From IMG/VR virus record IMGVR_UViG_3300042547_000498, positions 1-29,690 of that record: a stretch of DNA of 29,690 bases, one strand, 5' to 3'. The translations under genes and the position numbers were made by a program. Shown here in pieces: positions 19,687 through 26,175 of this stretch; positions within the stretch are counted from its first letter, which is position 1; every line of letters begins with the position of its first letter. Below the pieces are notes generated by a model. The model saw nothing but the letters and a program-made list of their open reading frames with translations. It was not told where the DNA came from and made no database searches. Origin of the DNA: a virus.

Positions 19687-21699
19687 ATGGTCAGCAACTC
19701 AGAATTCTTAGACGCTGTGTATGGCGAATTAGGTGCCGGAATACACGGCTGGATTGCATGCTTTCGTGGTGATCCAAATGCGGTCGCGGCGGATGCGTGG
19801 GCGGGGCAGCCGTGGCTTGCGACGGCCAACCAGCGGATACTTATCGACAAACGATGTGACGATAACAACTACTACGCGGTCGCGCGCCTGGCGATGGGAG
19901 ACGGGAAGCCGCGGCGCTCAAAGAATAACTTTAACTCGCTCGCGGTTCTGGTCGCGGACGACGCGGACCCCAACGAACTAAACGGCACGCCAAGCTTTGT
20001 CATCGAGACATCGCCTGGTAACTACCAAATCGGCGTGCTGCTCGACGAAACAGATTCCGCGACACGGAACGCGAAGCTGATCGATGCCGTTATGCAGGCG
20101 ATGGCGGATGCGCGCCTGATTCGCGCCGACAGCTCGGGGAATAACGCGGTGCGGTACTGCCGGCTGCCGGTCGGTACGAACGGCAAGGCCGGTCGCAACG
20201 AAGCGGTGCGCTTAGCGCAGTGGAACCCAAACGCGCGCTACACGCTCGAGGATGCGCTTGCGGTGTTTGGGCTTGACCTGGATGCGGTGCAAGCTCGCGT
20301 ACCGGCGGTTGCCTCGCGTGCGTCGGACACGCCAAGCGATGCGGAGAATGGCGCGCTTATTCAACGCATCCTAAGCGGCGAGAGCTACCACGACCCGCTC
20401 GTTAAGCTCTCGGCGAAGCTTGTCGCCTCCGGCGCGAGCGGCGGTGCGGTGGTCAATTTGCTGCGGGGCGTCATGGACGCAGCACGCCCAGGCTCACCGA
20501 GTGAGCTCGAGCGGTGGCAGTCGCGTTACAACGAGATACCGCGCATGGTGCAGGGCGCCGAGCGGTTCCGGCCAGAAGCTTTGCCCGCGGTCACGATCAA
20601 TCTCGGCCGCAAGCCGGAGCCGGCGAGCAGTGAGCTTTCACCAATGGACTGGGGCCAGCTTGCCGGCACAACGCCAGAGCCTGCGACGTTTCGCTGGGCT
20701 GGGTGGTTGCCTGCGCGCACGACGACGCTGCTGAGTGCGAACGGCGGTGTCGGTAAATCCAATCTCAGCCTGCAGCTCGCGGCGGCGCTCGCGCTCGGCG
20801 GGCGGTTCCTGGGACACGAGCTCGAGCCGGCGAGGGTGCTCGTCATCAGCGCTGAGGATGAGGCGCGCACGGTGCACTTTCGTTTAGCGAACATTGTCAA
20901 AGATATGGGCGTGCCGTTGTCAGCCCTCGGTGATCGCCTGATTGCGTACGATCTGACGCAGGTCGATTGCGTGATGTGGCGTGACGGCGCGCCGACTGCG
21001 CGCATGCAGTGGCTTGCGGACATGGTCGAGCAGCACCAGGCGCAGGTTCTGGTTATCGATAACAGCTCGGATGTGTTCAACGCCAACGAAAACGATCGAG
21101 CCGAGGTGCGTGGCTTTATGCGCGCGCTGAACTCGATCGCGCATCACTCAGGCGCGGCGATCTTGCTGCTCGCTCACGTCGACAAGGCGAGCGTGCGTAT
21201 GGGCGCGGGTAAAGACACCAACAGCACGTTCTCAGGATCGACGGCCTGGAACAACTCCGCTCGCTCCCGCTGGGCGATGACGCGCGACACTGATCGATTG
21301 GTGACGCTGTGCCACGAGAAGTGCAACCTGGGACCACTACAGGAAGAGATTCAGCTCGAGTTCGATCAGGCGGCCAAAGTATTCCGACAATTCGGCACTG
21401 TGCCCGGCTCTATTTCGGATAGCATGTTGCGAAATTCGCAGCGCGTCACGATTCTCAAACTAGTCGCGAGCGCGATCCGCGCAGGGCAGAAGCTCAGCCT
21501 GGCGGCGACGGCCAACAATAACGCCTACAAGGTGCTTGCTGGTAGTAAGGCATTCCCGCGCATTGCTCGAGGTGAGTTCTTCAGCATCCTCTACGACATG
21601 CAGCGCGAGGGGCTGATTGTCGAGCAGGAGTACGAGGCGAACCGAAAGAAGTACAAGGCGCTCGCGCTGAGCGCCGCAGGAGAGGAGGTGACGCTGTAG
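19687..21699 (+). CDS. Replication protein: RepB-like primase fused to RepA/DnaB-like helicase
   Basis: The protein has 670 residues. Residues ~15-180 look like an archaeo-eukaryotic-type primase: LAVLVADDAD (D91, D92, D94) as the metal site, FVIETSPGNYQIGVLL, and NNAVRYCRLPVGTNGKAG as the nucleotide-binding R..RLP.G.N.K motif. Residues ~330-560 are a RecA-fold helicase with Walker A ANGGVGKSN (351-359), SAEDEARTV, Walker B VLVIDN (454-459) and ILLLAHVDKASV. The C-terminal ~90 residues resemble a winged helix (LSLAATANNNAYKVL...FFSILYDMQREGLIV). It would prime and unwind phage DNA in one chain. The ribosome site is poor (GGGGGCGGC). Confidence 0.92.
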   Translation: MVSNSEFLDAVYGELGAGIHGWIACFRGDPNAVAADAWAGQPWLATANQRILIDKRCDDNNYYAVARLAMGDGKPRRSKNNFNSLAVLVADDADPNELNGTPSFVIETSPGNYQIGVLLDETDSATRNAKLIDAVMQAMADARLIRADSSGNNAVRYCRLPVGTNGKAGRNEAVRLAQWNPNARYTLEDALAVFGLDLDAVQARVPAVASRASDTPSDAENGALIQRILSGESYHDPLVKLSAKLVASGASGGAVVNLLRGVMDAARPGSPSELERWQSRYNEIPRMVQGAERFRPEALPAVTINLGRKPEPASSELSPMDWGQLAGTTPEPATFRWAGWLPARTTTLLSANGGVGKSNLSLQLAAALALGGRFLGHELEPARVLVISAEDEARTVHFRLANIVKDMGVPLSALGDRLIAYDLTQVDCVMWRDGAPTARMQWLADMVEQHQAQVLVIDNSSDVFNANENDRAEVRGFMRALNSIAHHSGAAILLLAHVDKASVRMGAGKDTNSTFSGSTAWNNSARSRWAMTRDTDRLVTLCHEKCNLGPLQEEIQLEFDQAAKVFRQFGTVPGSISDSMLRNSQRVTILKLVASAIRAGQKLSLAATANNNAYKVLAGSKAFPRIARGEFFSILYDMQREGLIVEQEYEANRKKYKALALSAAGEEVTL

Positions 21700-21712
21700 C
21701 GCATAGCGCTAC
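21696..21712. terminator. Hairpin covering both convergent stop codons
   Basis: GTAGCGC and GCGCTAC form a perfect 7-bp stem around a 3-base loop. The left arm contains the TAG stop of the replication gene (21697-21699) and the right arm contains, on the other strand, the TAG stop of the leftward gene (21709-21711). No U tract follows on either strand, so activity as a bidirectional terminator is uncertain. Confidence 0.5.
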
Positions 21713-21954
21713 GCGTTACCTCGAGCGCGGATGGCGTTAGATACGCCGCTCGGACAAGTGTCGCAGCGCGGCTCATAAGATTCGGCAATCAACGCGCAAG
21801 ATTCGCGCTCATGCTGGCGAGCGGCCACATCAATCAGGTTTGCAAGCAACCAAAGCCGATTAATATCGTCCCTTACTGAGTGGTCGTCCCAGTCAAAGCC
21901 AGGCTCAACAAGCTTTGCGCTAATCGCCAGCTCAAGAAATTCATTGCGAGTCAC
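21709..21954 (-). CDS. Small phage protein with CxxC pair (81 aa)
   Basis: This is the last gene of the leftward small-gene operon. The N-terminal part is helical and acidic (EFLELAISAKLVEPGFDWDDHSVRDDINRLWLLANLIDVAAR). The C-terminal part ALIAESYEPRCDTCPSGVSNAIRARG carries a CDTCP pair in an A..IR.RG context that I recognise as common in small phage proteins of unknown role. Metal binding by two Cys would need a partner. The start overlaps the stop of the upstream gene by 4 bases. Confidence 0.85.
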   Translation of the reverse strand: MTRNEFLELAISAKLVEPGFDWDDHSVRDDINRLWLLANLIDVAARQHERESCALIAESYEPRCDTCPSGVSNAIRARGNA

Positions 21955-22145
21955 GGCTCCATCTCGAGGTGCTTGGTTTTCTCGCGCTCGGTCGCGAGCT
22001 CAATGCGCAGCTGAGCAATCTCGCTCAGGTAGCTGATGATCCGGTCGCGTAGCTCGCGAATCTCTGCGCGGTACTCGGCGCTCGTGTGCGAGCGTGAGTC
22101 CCACTCGCGTACCCACGAGCCGGGCTCGGATTGGTCGTCAATCAT
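21951..22145 (-). CDS. Small coiled-coil protein (64 aa)
   Basis: A longer frame begins at 22199, but ATG 22145 overlaps the stop of the upstream gene (ATGA), so I use it. The N-terminus is acidic (IDDQSEPGSWVREWDSRSHTSAEY). Residues ~25-60 form a heptad-rich helix (ELRDRIISYLSEIAQLRIELATEREKTKHLE). No function can be assigned; small coiled-coil proteins of early phage operons often bind and redirect host proteins. Confidence 0.8.
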   Translation of the reverse strand: MIDDQSEPGSWVREWDSRSHTSAEYRAEIRELRDRIISYLSEIAQLRIELATEREKTKHLEMEP

Positions 22146-22693
22146 TCGCGATCCTCCGCACTGAACCAGCCACGCTGGCGCTTGAGGTAGGTCGGCCATT
22201 CGAGCTTGTCGACAAATGAGCGGTCATCGACCAGCACCTGGTTGGTGGGCTGCGCGGTGTAGCGGCCGTTGTCGAGCGCAACAAAATAGAATTCTTTGGA
22301 CTGCTCAGGCGCTGCGCTAAATGCGTCGCCGACTGGCACAAGCGTGAAGACGTACATGCCGTCTAGCTCAGCGCCATTCTGCAGCTTGACGCGCGCGTTC
22401 ATGGCTTGCAGGAGCGGATACTCGATCATGGCGAACTGCCACCCGTAGGCGTCCCAGGTCTGAGCGTCGGCGGGCGTCCAGGGGCCAGCGTCTTTGCGCG
22501 TCGCGATCTTGTGTAACGGCACGTTGCGGTACACGGCGCCGCTTTCGAGCAGGATGTGGCACCCGAACGCGCGGCCGGGGTAGGACGTGATCGCGAACCA
22601 GACGCCGCGTATCCAGTCGTGTTTGCCTATCGCGTCAGGCTCGAGCCAAACGTATTGATGGACGGGGAGCGAGCCGGAGTGTGTGTAGAGCAT
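22142..22693 (-). CDS. Phage protein of unknown function (183 aa), early operon
   Basis: ATG 22693 was chosen over an upstream GTG at 22714 because it has GAGGCAGC in front. The sequence is well mixed and rich in aromatics (VHQYVWLEPDAIGKHDWIRGVWFAITSYPGRAFGCHILLESGAVYRNVPLHKIA, region ~11-63), then PLLQAMNARVKLQNGAELDGMYVFTLVPVGDAF and a polar tail ending LKRQRGWFSAEDRE. It looks like a folded alpha/beta protein. There is no catalytic motif. I recall proteins of this type in early regions of several proteobacterial phages but cannot name a family. Confidence 0.85.
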   Translation of the reverse strand: MLYTHSGSLPVHQYVWLEPDAIGKHDWIRGVWFAITSYPGRAFGCHILLESGAVYRNVPLHKIATRKDAGPWTPADAQTWDAYGWQFAMIEYPLLQAMNARVKLQNGAELDGMYVFTLVPVGDAFSAAPEQSKEFYFVALDNGRYTAQPTNQVLVDDRSFVDKLEWPTYLKRQRGWFSAEDRE

Positions 22694-22775
22694 ATGGTTG
22701 CTGCCTCGCACCACGGGGGCAGCTCGCCGTCTCTAGGGGTTACTCGGTGCGTGAGAGGGCCGTGTACAGGAGGTA

Positions 22776-22913
22776 TCAGTGCTTCACGGCCTTGAGTTGT
22801 TCCAATTCGCGCTCGAGGCGTCGTACCTCGGCGCGTAGCTGCATCTCTCGTGCGACCGCTTCGCAGAGCTGGCGCAAGAGGCCACGCATAGCGGCGCGTG
22901 CTTCAGAGTTCAT
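22776..22913 (-). CDS. Small coiled-coil protein (45 aa)
   Basis: ATG 22913 is preceded by GAAGG at 7 bases, and the stop is TGA at 22778-22776. Almost the whole chain is one charged helix (EARAAMRGLLRQLCEAVARE, then MQLRAEVRRLERELEQLKAV) with Leu heptads in the second half, like a short dimeric coiled coil. It overlaps the upstream gene by 11 bases. The gap to the next gene (22694-22775) shows no further gene. Confidence 0.7.
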   Translation of the reverse strand: MNSEARAAMRGLLRQLCEAVAREMQLRAEVRRLERELEQLKAVKH

Positions 22914-23079
22914 GCGACACCTTCTCGAGCGAGGCAGCAATCGACTCGACCGCGTAGCCCATGCCGAGCAGGAAGTGCGCGAAGGCCTGTACGGCCTCGT
23001 CGGTCGTGGTGTGCTCGTCCAGCGTTTTGGAGATCGAGTAGTGATCAGTGTGTCCAGTCAGGACGATAAAGTCAGTCAT
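22903..23079 (-). CDS. Small acidic protein (58 aa), early operon
   Basis: ATG 23079 overlaps the upstream membrane-protein gene by 8 bases and the stop overlaps the next gene by 11. The N-terminal strand TDFIVLTGHTDHYSISKTLDEHTT is followed by a helix TTDEAVQAFAHFLLGMGYAVESIAASLEKVSHEL. This beta-then-helix layout, with predicted pI on the acidic side, looks like a compact folded domain. No function is assignable. Confidence 0.75.
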   Translation of the reverse strand: MTDFIVLTGHTDHYSISKTLDEHTTTDEAVQAFAHFLLGMGYAVESIAASLEKVSHEL

Positions 23080-23326
23080 GTTTGTAGCCCCACTTTACGG
23101 GCGGCTGGTTTTGGTGCAGCACCCAGTTCGAGCCCAGCCGGCGCAGTGCGTCGCGGCGCTTCGCCTGTAGCTTGCGCAGCTGCTCGCGGTCGGGCTCGTA
23201 GCGTCCGCCGGTGCGCGGCGCTGCCTGGCGCCAGAACACGTCGTAAAAGAACCAAACGAGCAGCACAGTCGACGAGACCGCGGAGGCGATCAGGGCGGCG
23301 ACGTAAAACGATTCCCAGAAGCTCAT
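23072..23326 (-). CDS. Single-span membrane protein (84 aa), early operon
   Basis: The ribosome site GAGGG overlaps the stop of the upstream gene. Residues ~7-30 (FYVAALIASAVSSTVLLVWFFYDV) form one membrane segment. They are followed by a strongly basic cytosolic tail with charged helix (EPDREQLRKLQAKRRDALRRLGSNW) and a polar end. Inner-membrane anchoring with a basic cytosolic domain is likely. Exclusion or membrane-tethering roles are possible but not shown. Confidence 0.83.
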   Translation of the reverse strand: MSFWESFYVAALIASAVSSTVLLVWFFYDVFWRQAAPRTGGRYEPDREQLRKLQAKRRDALRRLGSNWVLHQNQPPVKWGYKHD

Positions 23327-23336
23327 AGCAAAGCCC

Positions 23337-23525
23337 TCAGTAGTTGCACTTCAGCTCGGCCACCATCGACTCGAGCGTTTTGATGCGCGCCTCGAGCAGC
23401 TCGATGACGCGTTGTTGGTTGTCGATCAGCCGGGCCTGGACGACAGCGAGCGTGTCTGCGCGCTCGACCGCTTCGCGCAGTGCCGCGACCTTGGCAGGGT
23501 GTGGGGTATTGATGTGCTCGCTCAT
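23337..23525 (-). CDS. Small coiled-coil protein (62 aa), early operon
   Basis: The frame is open much further upstream, but ATG 23525 is the first start after the operator at 23531-23545 and the end of the previous gene. The chain from ~10 is helical (AKVAALREAVERADTLAVVQARLIDNQQRVIELLEARIKTLESMVAEL), a heptad-rich coiled coil. There is no ribosome site in front. A candidate promoter (-35 TTGCTT, -10 GATATT) would start the transcript only ~4 bases before the ATG, so a leaderless message is possible. Confidence 0.8.
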   Translation of the reverse strand: MSEHINTPHPAKVAALREAVERADTLAVVQARLIDNQQRVIELLEARIKTLESMVAELKCNY

Positions 23526-23530
23526 ACGCC

Positions 23531-23545
23531 ATGCGAATATCGCAT
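23531..23545. promoter_or_regulatory. Candidate operator O2, perfect palindrome
   Basis: ATGCGA-ATA-TCGCAT is a perfect 6-bp-arm palindrome. It lies between two early leftward genes and covers the -10 box of the candidate promoter for the 62-residue protein. Confidence 0.55.
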
Positions 23546-23745
23546 CAGTCAGTGTAAAAGCAAACATGCACGGTGTTTCCCAGGTAACGCTGCACGCGTG
23601 TGCCAAACGAGTCGTGGTCGATCCCAGCGCGCTCGATGTACTCAACAAGCTCGCGGTCGGTCACGTCATCGGCGTGTACACACAGCGTGTGTACGTTCTT
23701 GCCGTAGCGCGACTCTCGCGAGCGGTATTCGATGCGTGTGTCCAT
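23545..23745 (-). CDS. First gene of the leftward early operon (66 aa, unknown)
   Basis: ATG 23745 is the first plausible start after the O3 control region; the longer frame from 23853 would run through the operators. The mixed sequence has Arg-rich N-terminal (DTRIEYRSRESRYGKNVH), TLCVHADDVTDRELVEYIERAGIDHDSF in the middle and strands at the end (TRVQRYLGNTVHVCFYTD). It looks like a small alpha/beta fold. The ribosome site is weak (GATGATCCGCTT). No family recognised. Confidence 0.75.
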   Translation of the reverse strand: MDTRIEYRSRESRYGKNVHTLCVHADDVTDRELVEYIERAGIDHDSFGTRVQRYLGNTVHVCFYTD

Positions 23746-23779
23746 AAGCGGATCATCGCGCGGTCGCAATCGCCACGCA

Positions 23780-23794
23780 ATGCGATAATCGCAA
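23780..23794. promoter_or_regulatory. Candidate operator O3
   Basis: ATGCGA-TAA-TCGCAA matches the O2 palindrome at 11 of 12 arm positions. The inner 13 bases (TGCGAT-A-ATCGCA) are themselves a perfect palindrome. It lies 35 bases before the first leftward early gene. Confidence 0.55.
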
Positions 23795-23798
23795 CACG

Positions 23799-23811
23799 TC
23801 CACAATGTGGA
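23799..23811. promoter_or_regulatory. Second palindrome in the early control region
   Basis: TCCACA-A-TGTGGA is a perfect 6-bp-arm palindrome 5 bases from O3. The sequence differs from the ATGCGA sites, so another regulator may bind here. Confidence 0.5.
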
Positions 23812-24059
23812 TGGTGGCGGTTTGGGGGTCGTTGCGCTCGCTGTCGTGCGCATGCGGCCGCTATAGCGAGCGCAGGCAGTCGCAGCAGGGCGGGGATGGC
23901 ATGGCCCGCGCGTCTAGCGCGGGGCCATCCCCCTGCGAGGGGAGTCGAAAATGGCCGTTTTGGGGTGCGCGCGCTCGCATCTAGTAGGGGTGTGGGGAGC
24001 AGGAGCAAACTTTGTTGCAGCACGCGGCGTGGTAGGTTGCGGGGCAAAGGAGGTGCTCG
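23812..24059. other. Structured intergenic region between divergent operons
   Basis: No gene is seen in this stretch. It holds a perfect 10-bp inverted repeat (TGCGCTCGCT at 23833-23842 and AGCGAGCGCA at 23865-23874, 22-base loop). A second strong imperfect hairpin spans 23892-23932, with GGGGATGGC pairing GCCATCCCC and CCCGCGC pairing GCGCGGG, with a 4-base bulge. Next comes CCCC-TGCGA-GGGG (23930-23942), whose first arm competes with the preceding stem. It is a candidate packaging site, control RNA or terminator region upstream of the terminase genes. Confidence 0.6.
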
Positions 24060-24203
24060 ATGGATGAACAAGACAAAGAGATTTGGGCTTGGACGACTGG
24101 CCTGGTTGGCGTGATCGGGCTCGGCGTGCCGGCGCTTGGGTTTGTGGCGTATTGGCTTGTGGCGCTGTTTAAGTTGGGTTGGCAATTTGCGGCGGGGCTG
24201 TAG
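24060..24203 (+). CDS. Small membrane protein (47 aa) before the terminase genes
   Basis: An excellent ribosome site (AAAGGAGGTG, then 6 bases) precedes ATG 24060. The acidic N-terminus (MDEQDKEIWAW) is followed by a long hydrophobic region (~13-38, GLVGVIGLGVPALGFVAYWL, VALF) that could span the membrane once or as a hairpin, then an aromatic tail (GWQFAAGL). It is the first rightward gene after the structured region. No family is recognised; a holin-like or exclusion role is conceivable but not shown. Confidence 0.75.
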   Translation: MDEQDKEIWAWTTGLVGVIGLGVPALGFVAYWLVALFKLGWQFAAGL

Positions 24204-24221
24204 CGCGCTGTTGCGAATAGA

Positions 24222-24233
24222 CCACCGCGGTGG
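24222..24233. repeat. Perfect 12-bp palindrome before the small terminase
   Basis: CCACCGCGGTGG is a perfect palindrome 14 bases before ATG 24248. Palindromes in this place can be terminase binding or cleavage elements; alternatively it folds over the leader. Confidence 0.6.
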
Positions 24234-24247
24234 CAGACTCGCACCGC

Positions 24248-24787
24248 ATGAGCGCGGTCGAGACAACTGTTTCAGATACGGTCGATAAACGACCGCAGAC
24301 AGCGCCTGAGCCGCCCAAGAGGATTCGGGTGGGTACGGGCATGCCCGGCCCAGGTCGCCCCAAAGGGTCGCAGGATCGCATCACGCGCACGATCAAGGAC
24401 GCTATCGAGATTGCCGCGAAGGAGTGCCACCCGCAGGGCCTGGCAGGGTGGCTGCTCGAGCGGGCGCAGGGCGGCGTTGAGGATCGGAAGATATTCGCCG
24501 GCATGGTCGCCAAGGTGATCCCGGCACAGCTCCAGGCGTCTGTGCAGGGTGGCATCGTGGTGCAGCTGCCCTGGCTACAAGGGCGCAATGTTGGGGGTCA
24601 CGTCCCATCTACGTCCCATTCGCAAGCTATCGATGCGCAAGTCATTGATATCACTGTGGAAAAGGGTGGAAACCTTCGGGTTGCAGACCCGAGGCCAGCC
24701 CTCGAGGCGCCTGCGACCGGGCTGAATGCGAACCATTCGCACCCCCATCCCCCCATCGAACGGCAGGCGGGGGGTGGCGAGGAGTAG
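24248..24787 (+). CDS. Probable small terminase subunit
   Basis: The protein has 179 residues from ATG 24248; a GTG at 24230 in the same frame lies inside a palindrome and is less likely. The core GMPGPGRPKGSQDRITRTIKDAIEIAAKECHPQGLAGWLLERAQGGVEDRKIFAGMVAKVIPAQLQ (region ~30-98) follows the pattern GRPKGS.....R.....I..AA.......L..........FA....KV.P.Q of proteins encoded just before phage large terminases. A basic N-terminal segment may read DNA. The C-terminal ~65 residues are low-complexity, His/Pro-rich. It would recognise the packaging site and load the large subunit. Assignment is by pattern and position. Confidence 0.78.
   Translation: MSAVETTVSDTVDKRPQTAPEPPKRIRVGTGMPGPGRPKGSQDRITRTIKDAIEIAAKECHPQGLAGWLLERAQGGVEDRKIFAGMVAKVIPAQLQASVQGGIVVQLPWLQGRNVGGHVPSTSHSQAIDAQVIDITVEKGGNLRVADPRPALEAPATGLNANHSHPHPPIERQAGGGEE
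24598..24618 (-). repeat. Inverted near-copy of the attP arm repeat
   Basis: On the minus strand this reads TGGGACGTAG then A then TGGGACGTGA, 19 of 21 bases identical to the arm sites at 13757 and 13953. It lies inside the small terminase coding region (codons for GHVPSTS). Confidence 0.65.
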
Positions 24788-24797
24788 GGGTCCCCTA
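24785..24797. repeat. Perfect palindrome at the small terminase stop
   Basis: TAGGGG-T-CCCCTA starts with the TAG stop of the small terminase gene. A 6-bp stem with one-base centre is too tight for a terminator hairpin as such. The 50-base gap to the large terminase holds no gene. Confidence 0.55.
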
Positions 24798-24837
24798 GCC
24801 CTTCTCGCCAATACCCAAAAACAGGTGTTGAGAAAAA

Positions 24838-26175
24838 ATGGACATCAACACCTACGCCCCGCGCTCCGTCTTTACCCCGCTGCACAACCGCCGCGCTCGC
24901 TGGGCGGTCGTCGTCGCTCACCGCCGCGCCGGCAAGACGGTCGCCATGTGCGCCGACCTCGTGATCAGCGCGCTCGAGTGCAAGCACCCGAAGCCCCAGG
25001 TGGTGTACCTGGCGCCGTTTCGCGAGCAGGCGAAGAAGGTCGCCTGGGCGTACCTCAAGGACTTGACCAAGCCGCTCTGGGCCAAGCCGCCCAACGAGAG
25101 CGAGCTCAAGATCACGATTTACAACGGCAGGCCGGACGACTACTCGACCATCTACGTCGGCGGCGCTGACAACCCAGACGCGATGCGCGGCATATACGTC
25201 GACGCGTGCGTGCTTGACGAGGTCGGGCAGATGCGTCCGAGCACCTGGTACTCCGTATTGAGACCGGCTCTCAGTGATCGCGGCGGGTCGGCGATATTCG
25301 CCGGAACTCCGGCTGGCAAGAATTTCTTCTGGCAGATGCGCGAAGAGGCGCGTCTGAACCCTGGCACGCACCTGCTGCTTGAGTTGCCCGCGAGCAAGAC
25401 CGGCATTCTCCCCGAGGAGGAGCTGCGCGACGCAAAGGCGCAGATGACCGAGGAGACGTACGCGGTCGAGTACGAGGTTTCCTTCGACGCGGCCGTACCG
25501 GGCGCGTACTACGCCAAGCAGATTGGAGAGCTGTATGAGAAAAATCGGATTGGTAGTTATCCCGTTGACGCAGAAAATCCGGTCGATCTGGTCGCGGATT
25601 TGGGTTACACGGACAGTTGCTCTTGGTGGGGATGGCAAACCACCCCAGACGGATACCGCATCGTCGACTTCTACGAAGCCGACGGGCAAGCAATCGGTCA
25701 CTACATCGACTGGGTCAAAACCCGGCCGTACAAGGTCGGGCAAGTCTTCCTCCCGCACGACGCGCGCGCGAAAAGTCTCCAAACGGGCAAGTCGATCATC
25801 GAGCAGTTCTTAGGCGCCGGCATCACGCCGCGCCTGGTGCCGGAGATGTCGCTGCAGGATGGCATCGAGGCCTCGCGTATTGTGCTGCCGAAGTGCTACT
25901 TCGACGAGAAAGCGACGTACGAGGGGCTCGAGCACCTGCGCGCGTATATGCGCGAGTGGGACGAGCGCACGCAGACGTACCGCAACCGACCCAAGCACGA
26001 CCAGCACTCGCACGCCTCAGACGCGTTTAGATACCTGGCGCTCGCCGCGAAACCGATTTCTGGTAAATTGTCAAGTGCTGATGCTAAAATCGCCACGCGT
26101 AGTGGAAGCTCTTACGCGTTTTCACTGGATGACGTATGGGATTGTCGACCTAAAACCACACGGCGGATCGGGTAA
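24838..26175 (+). CDS. terL: Terminase large subunit (packaging ATPase and nuclease)
   Basis: The protein has 445 residues. It pumps DNA into the prohead through the portal and cuts it. The ATPase has a classical Walker A at 27-34 (AHRRAGKT), Walker B at D127-E128 (VLDEVGQM) and coupling motif GTP at 156-158 (FAGTPAGKNFF). The RNase H-like nuclease has D254 in VADLGYTD, D308 in FLPHDAR and D395 in HASDAFRYLAL. Length is usual for podovirus-type TerL. The ribosome site is weak (TTGAGAAAAA). The stop is followed at once by the portal start. Confidence 0.97.
   Translation: MDINTYAPRSVFTPLHNRRARWAVVVAHRRAGKTVAMCADLVISALECKHPKPQVVYLAPFREQAKKVAWAYLKDLTKPLWAKPPNESELKITIYNGRPDDYSTIYVGGADNPDAMRGIYVDACVLDEVGQMRPSTWYSVLRPALSDRGGSAIFAGTPAGKNFFWQMREEARLNPGTHLLLELPASKTGILPEEELRDAKAQMTEETYAVEYEVSFDAAVPGAYYAKQIGELYEKNRIGSYPVDAENPVDLVADLGYTDSCSWWGWQTTPDGYRIVDFYEADGQAIGHYIDWVKTRPYKVGQVFLPHDARAKSLQTGKSIIEQFLGAGITPRLVPEMSLQDGIEASRIVLPKCYFDEKATYEGLEHLRAYMREWDERTQTYRNRPKHDQHSHASDAFRYLALAAKPISGKLSSADAKIATRSGSSYAFSLDDVWDCRPKTTRRIG

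Noticed and set aside
24598-25782. Minus-strand frame of ~394 codons opposite the terminase genes
   Set aside because: Covers the small/large terminase junction; the rightward genes have clear motifs and this frame has none.
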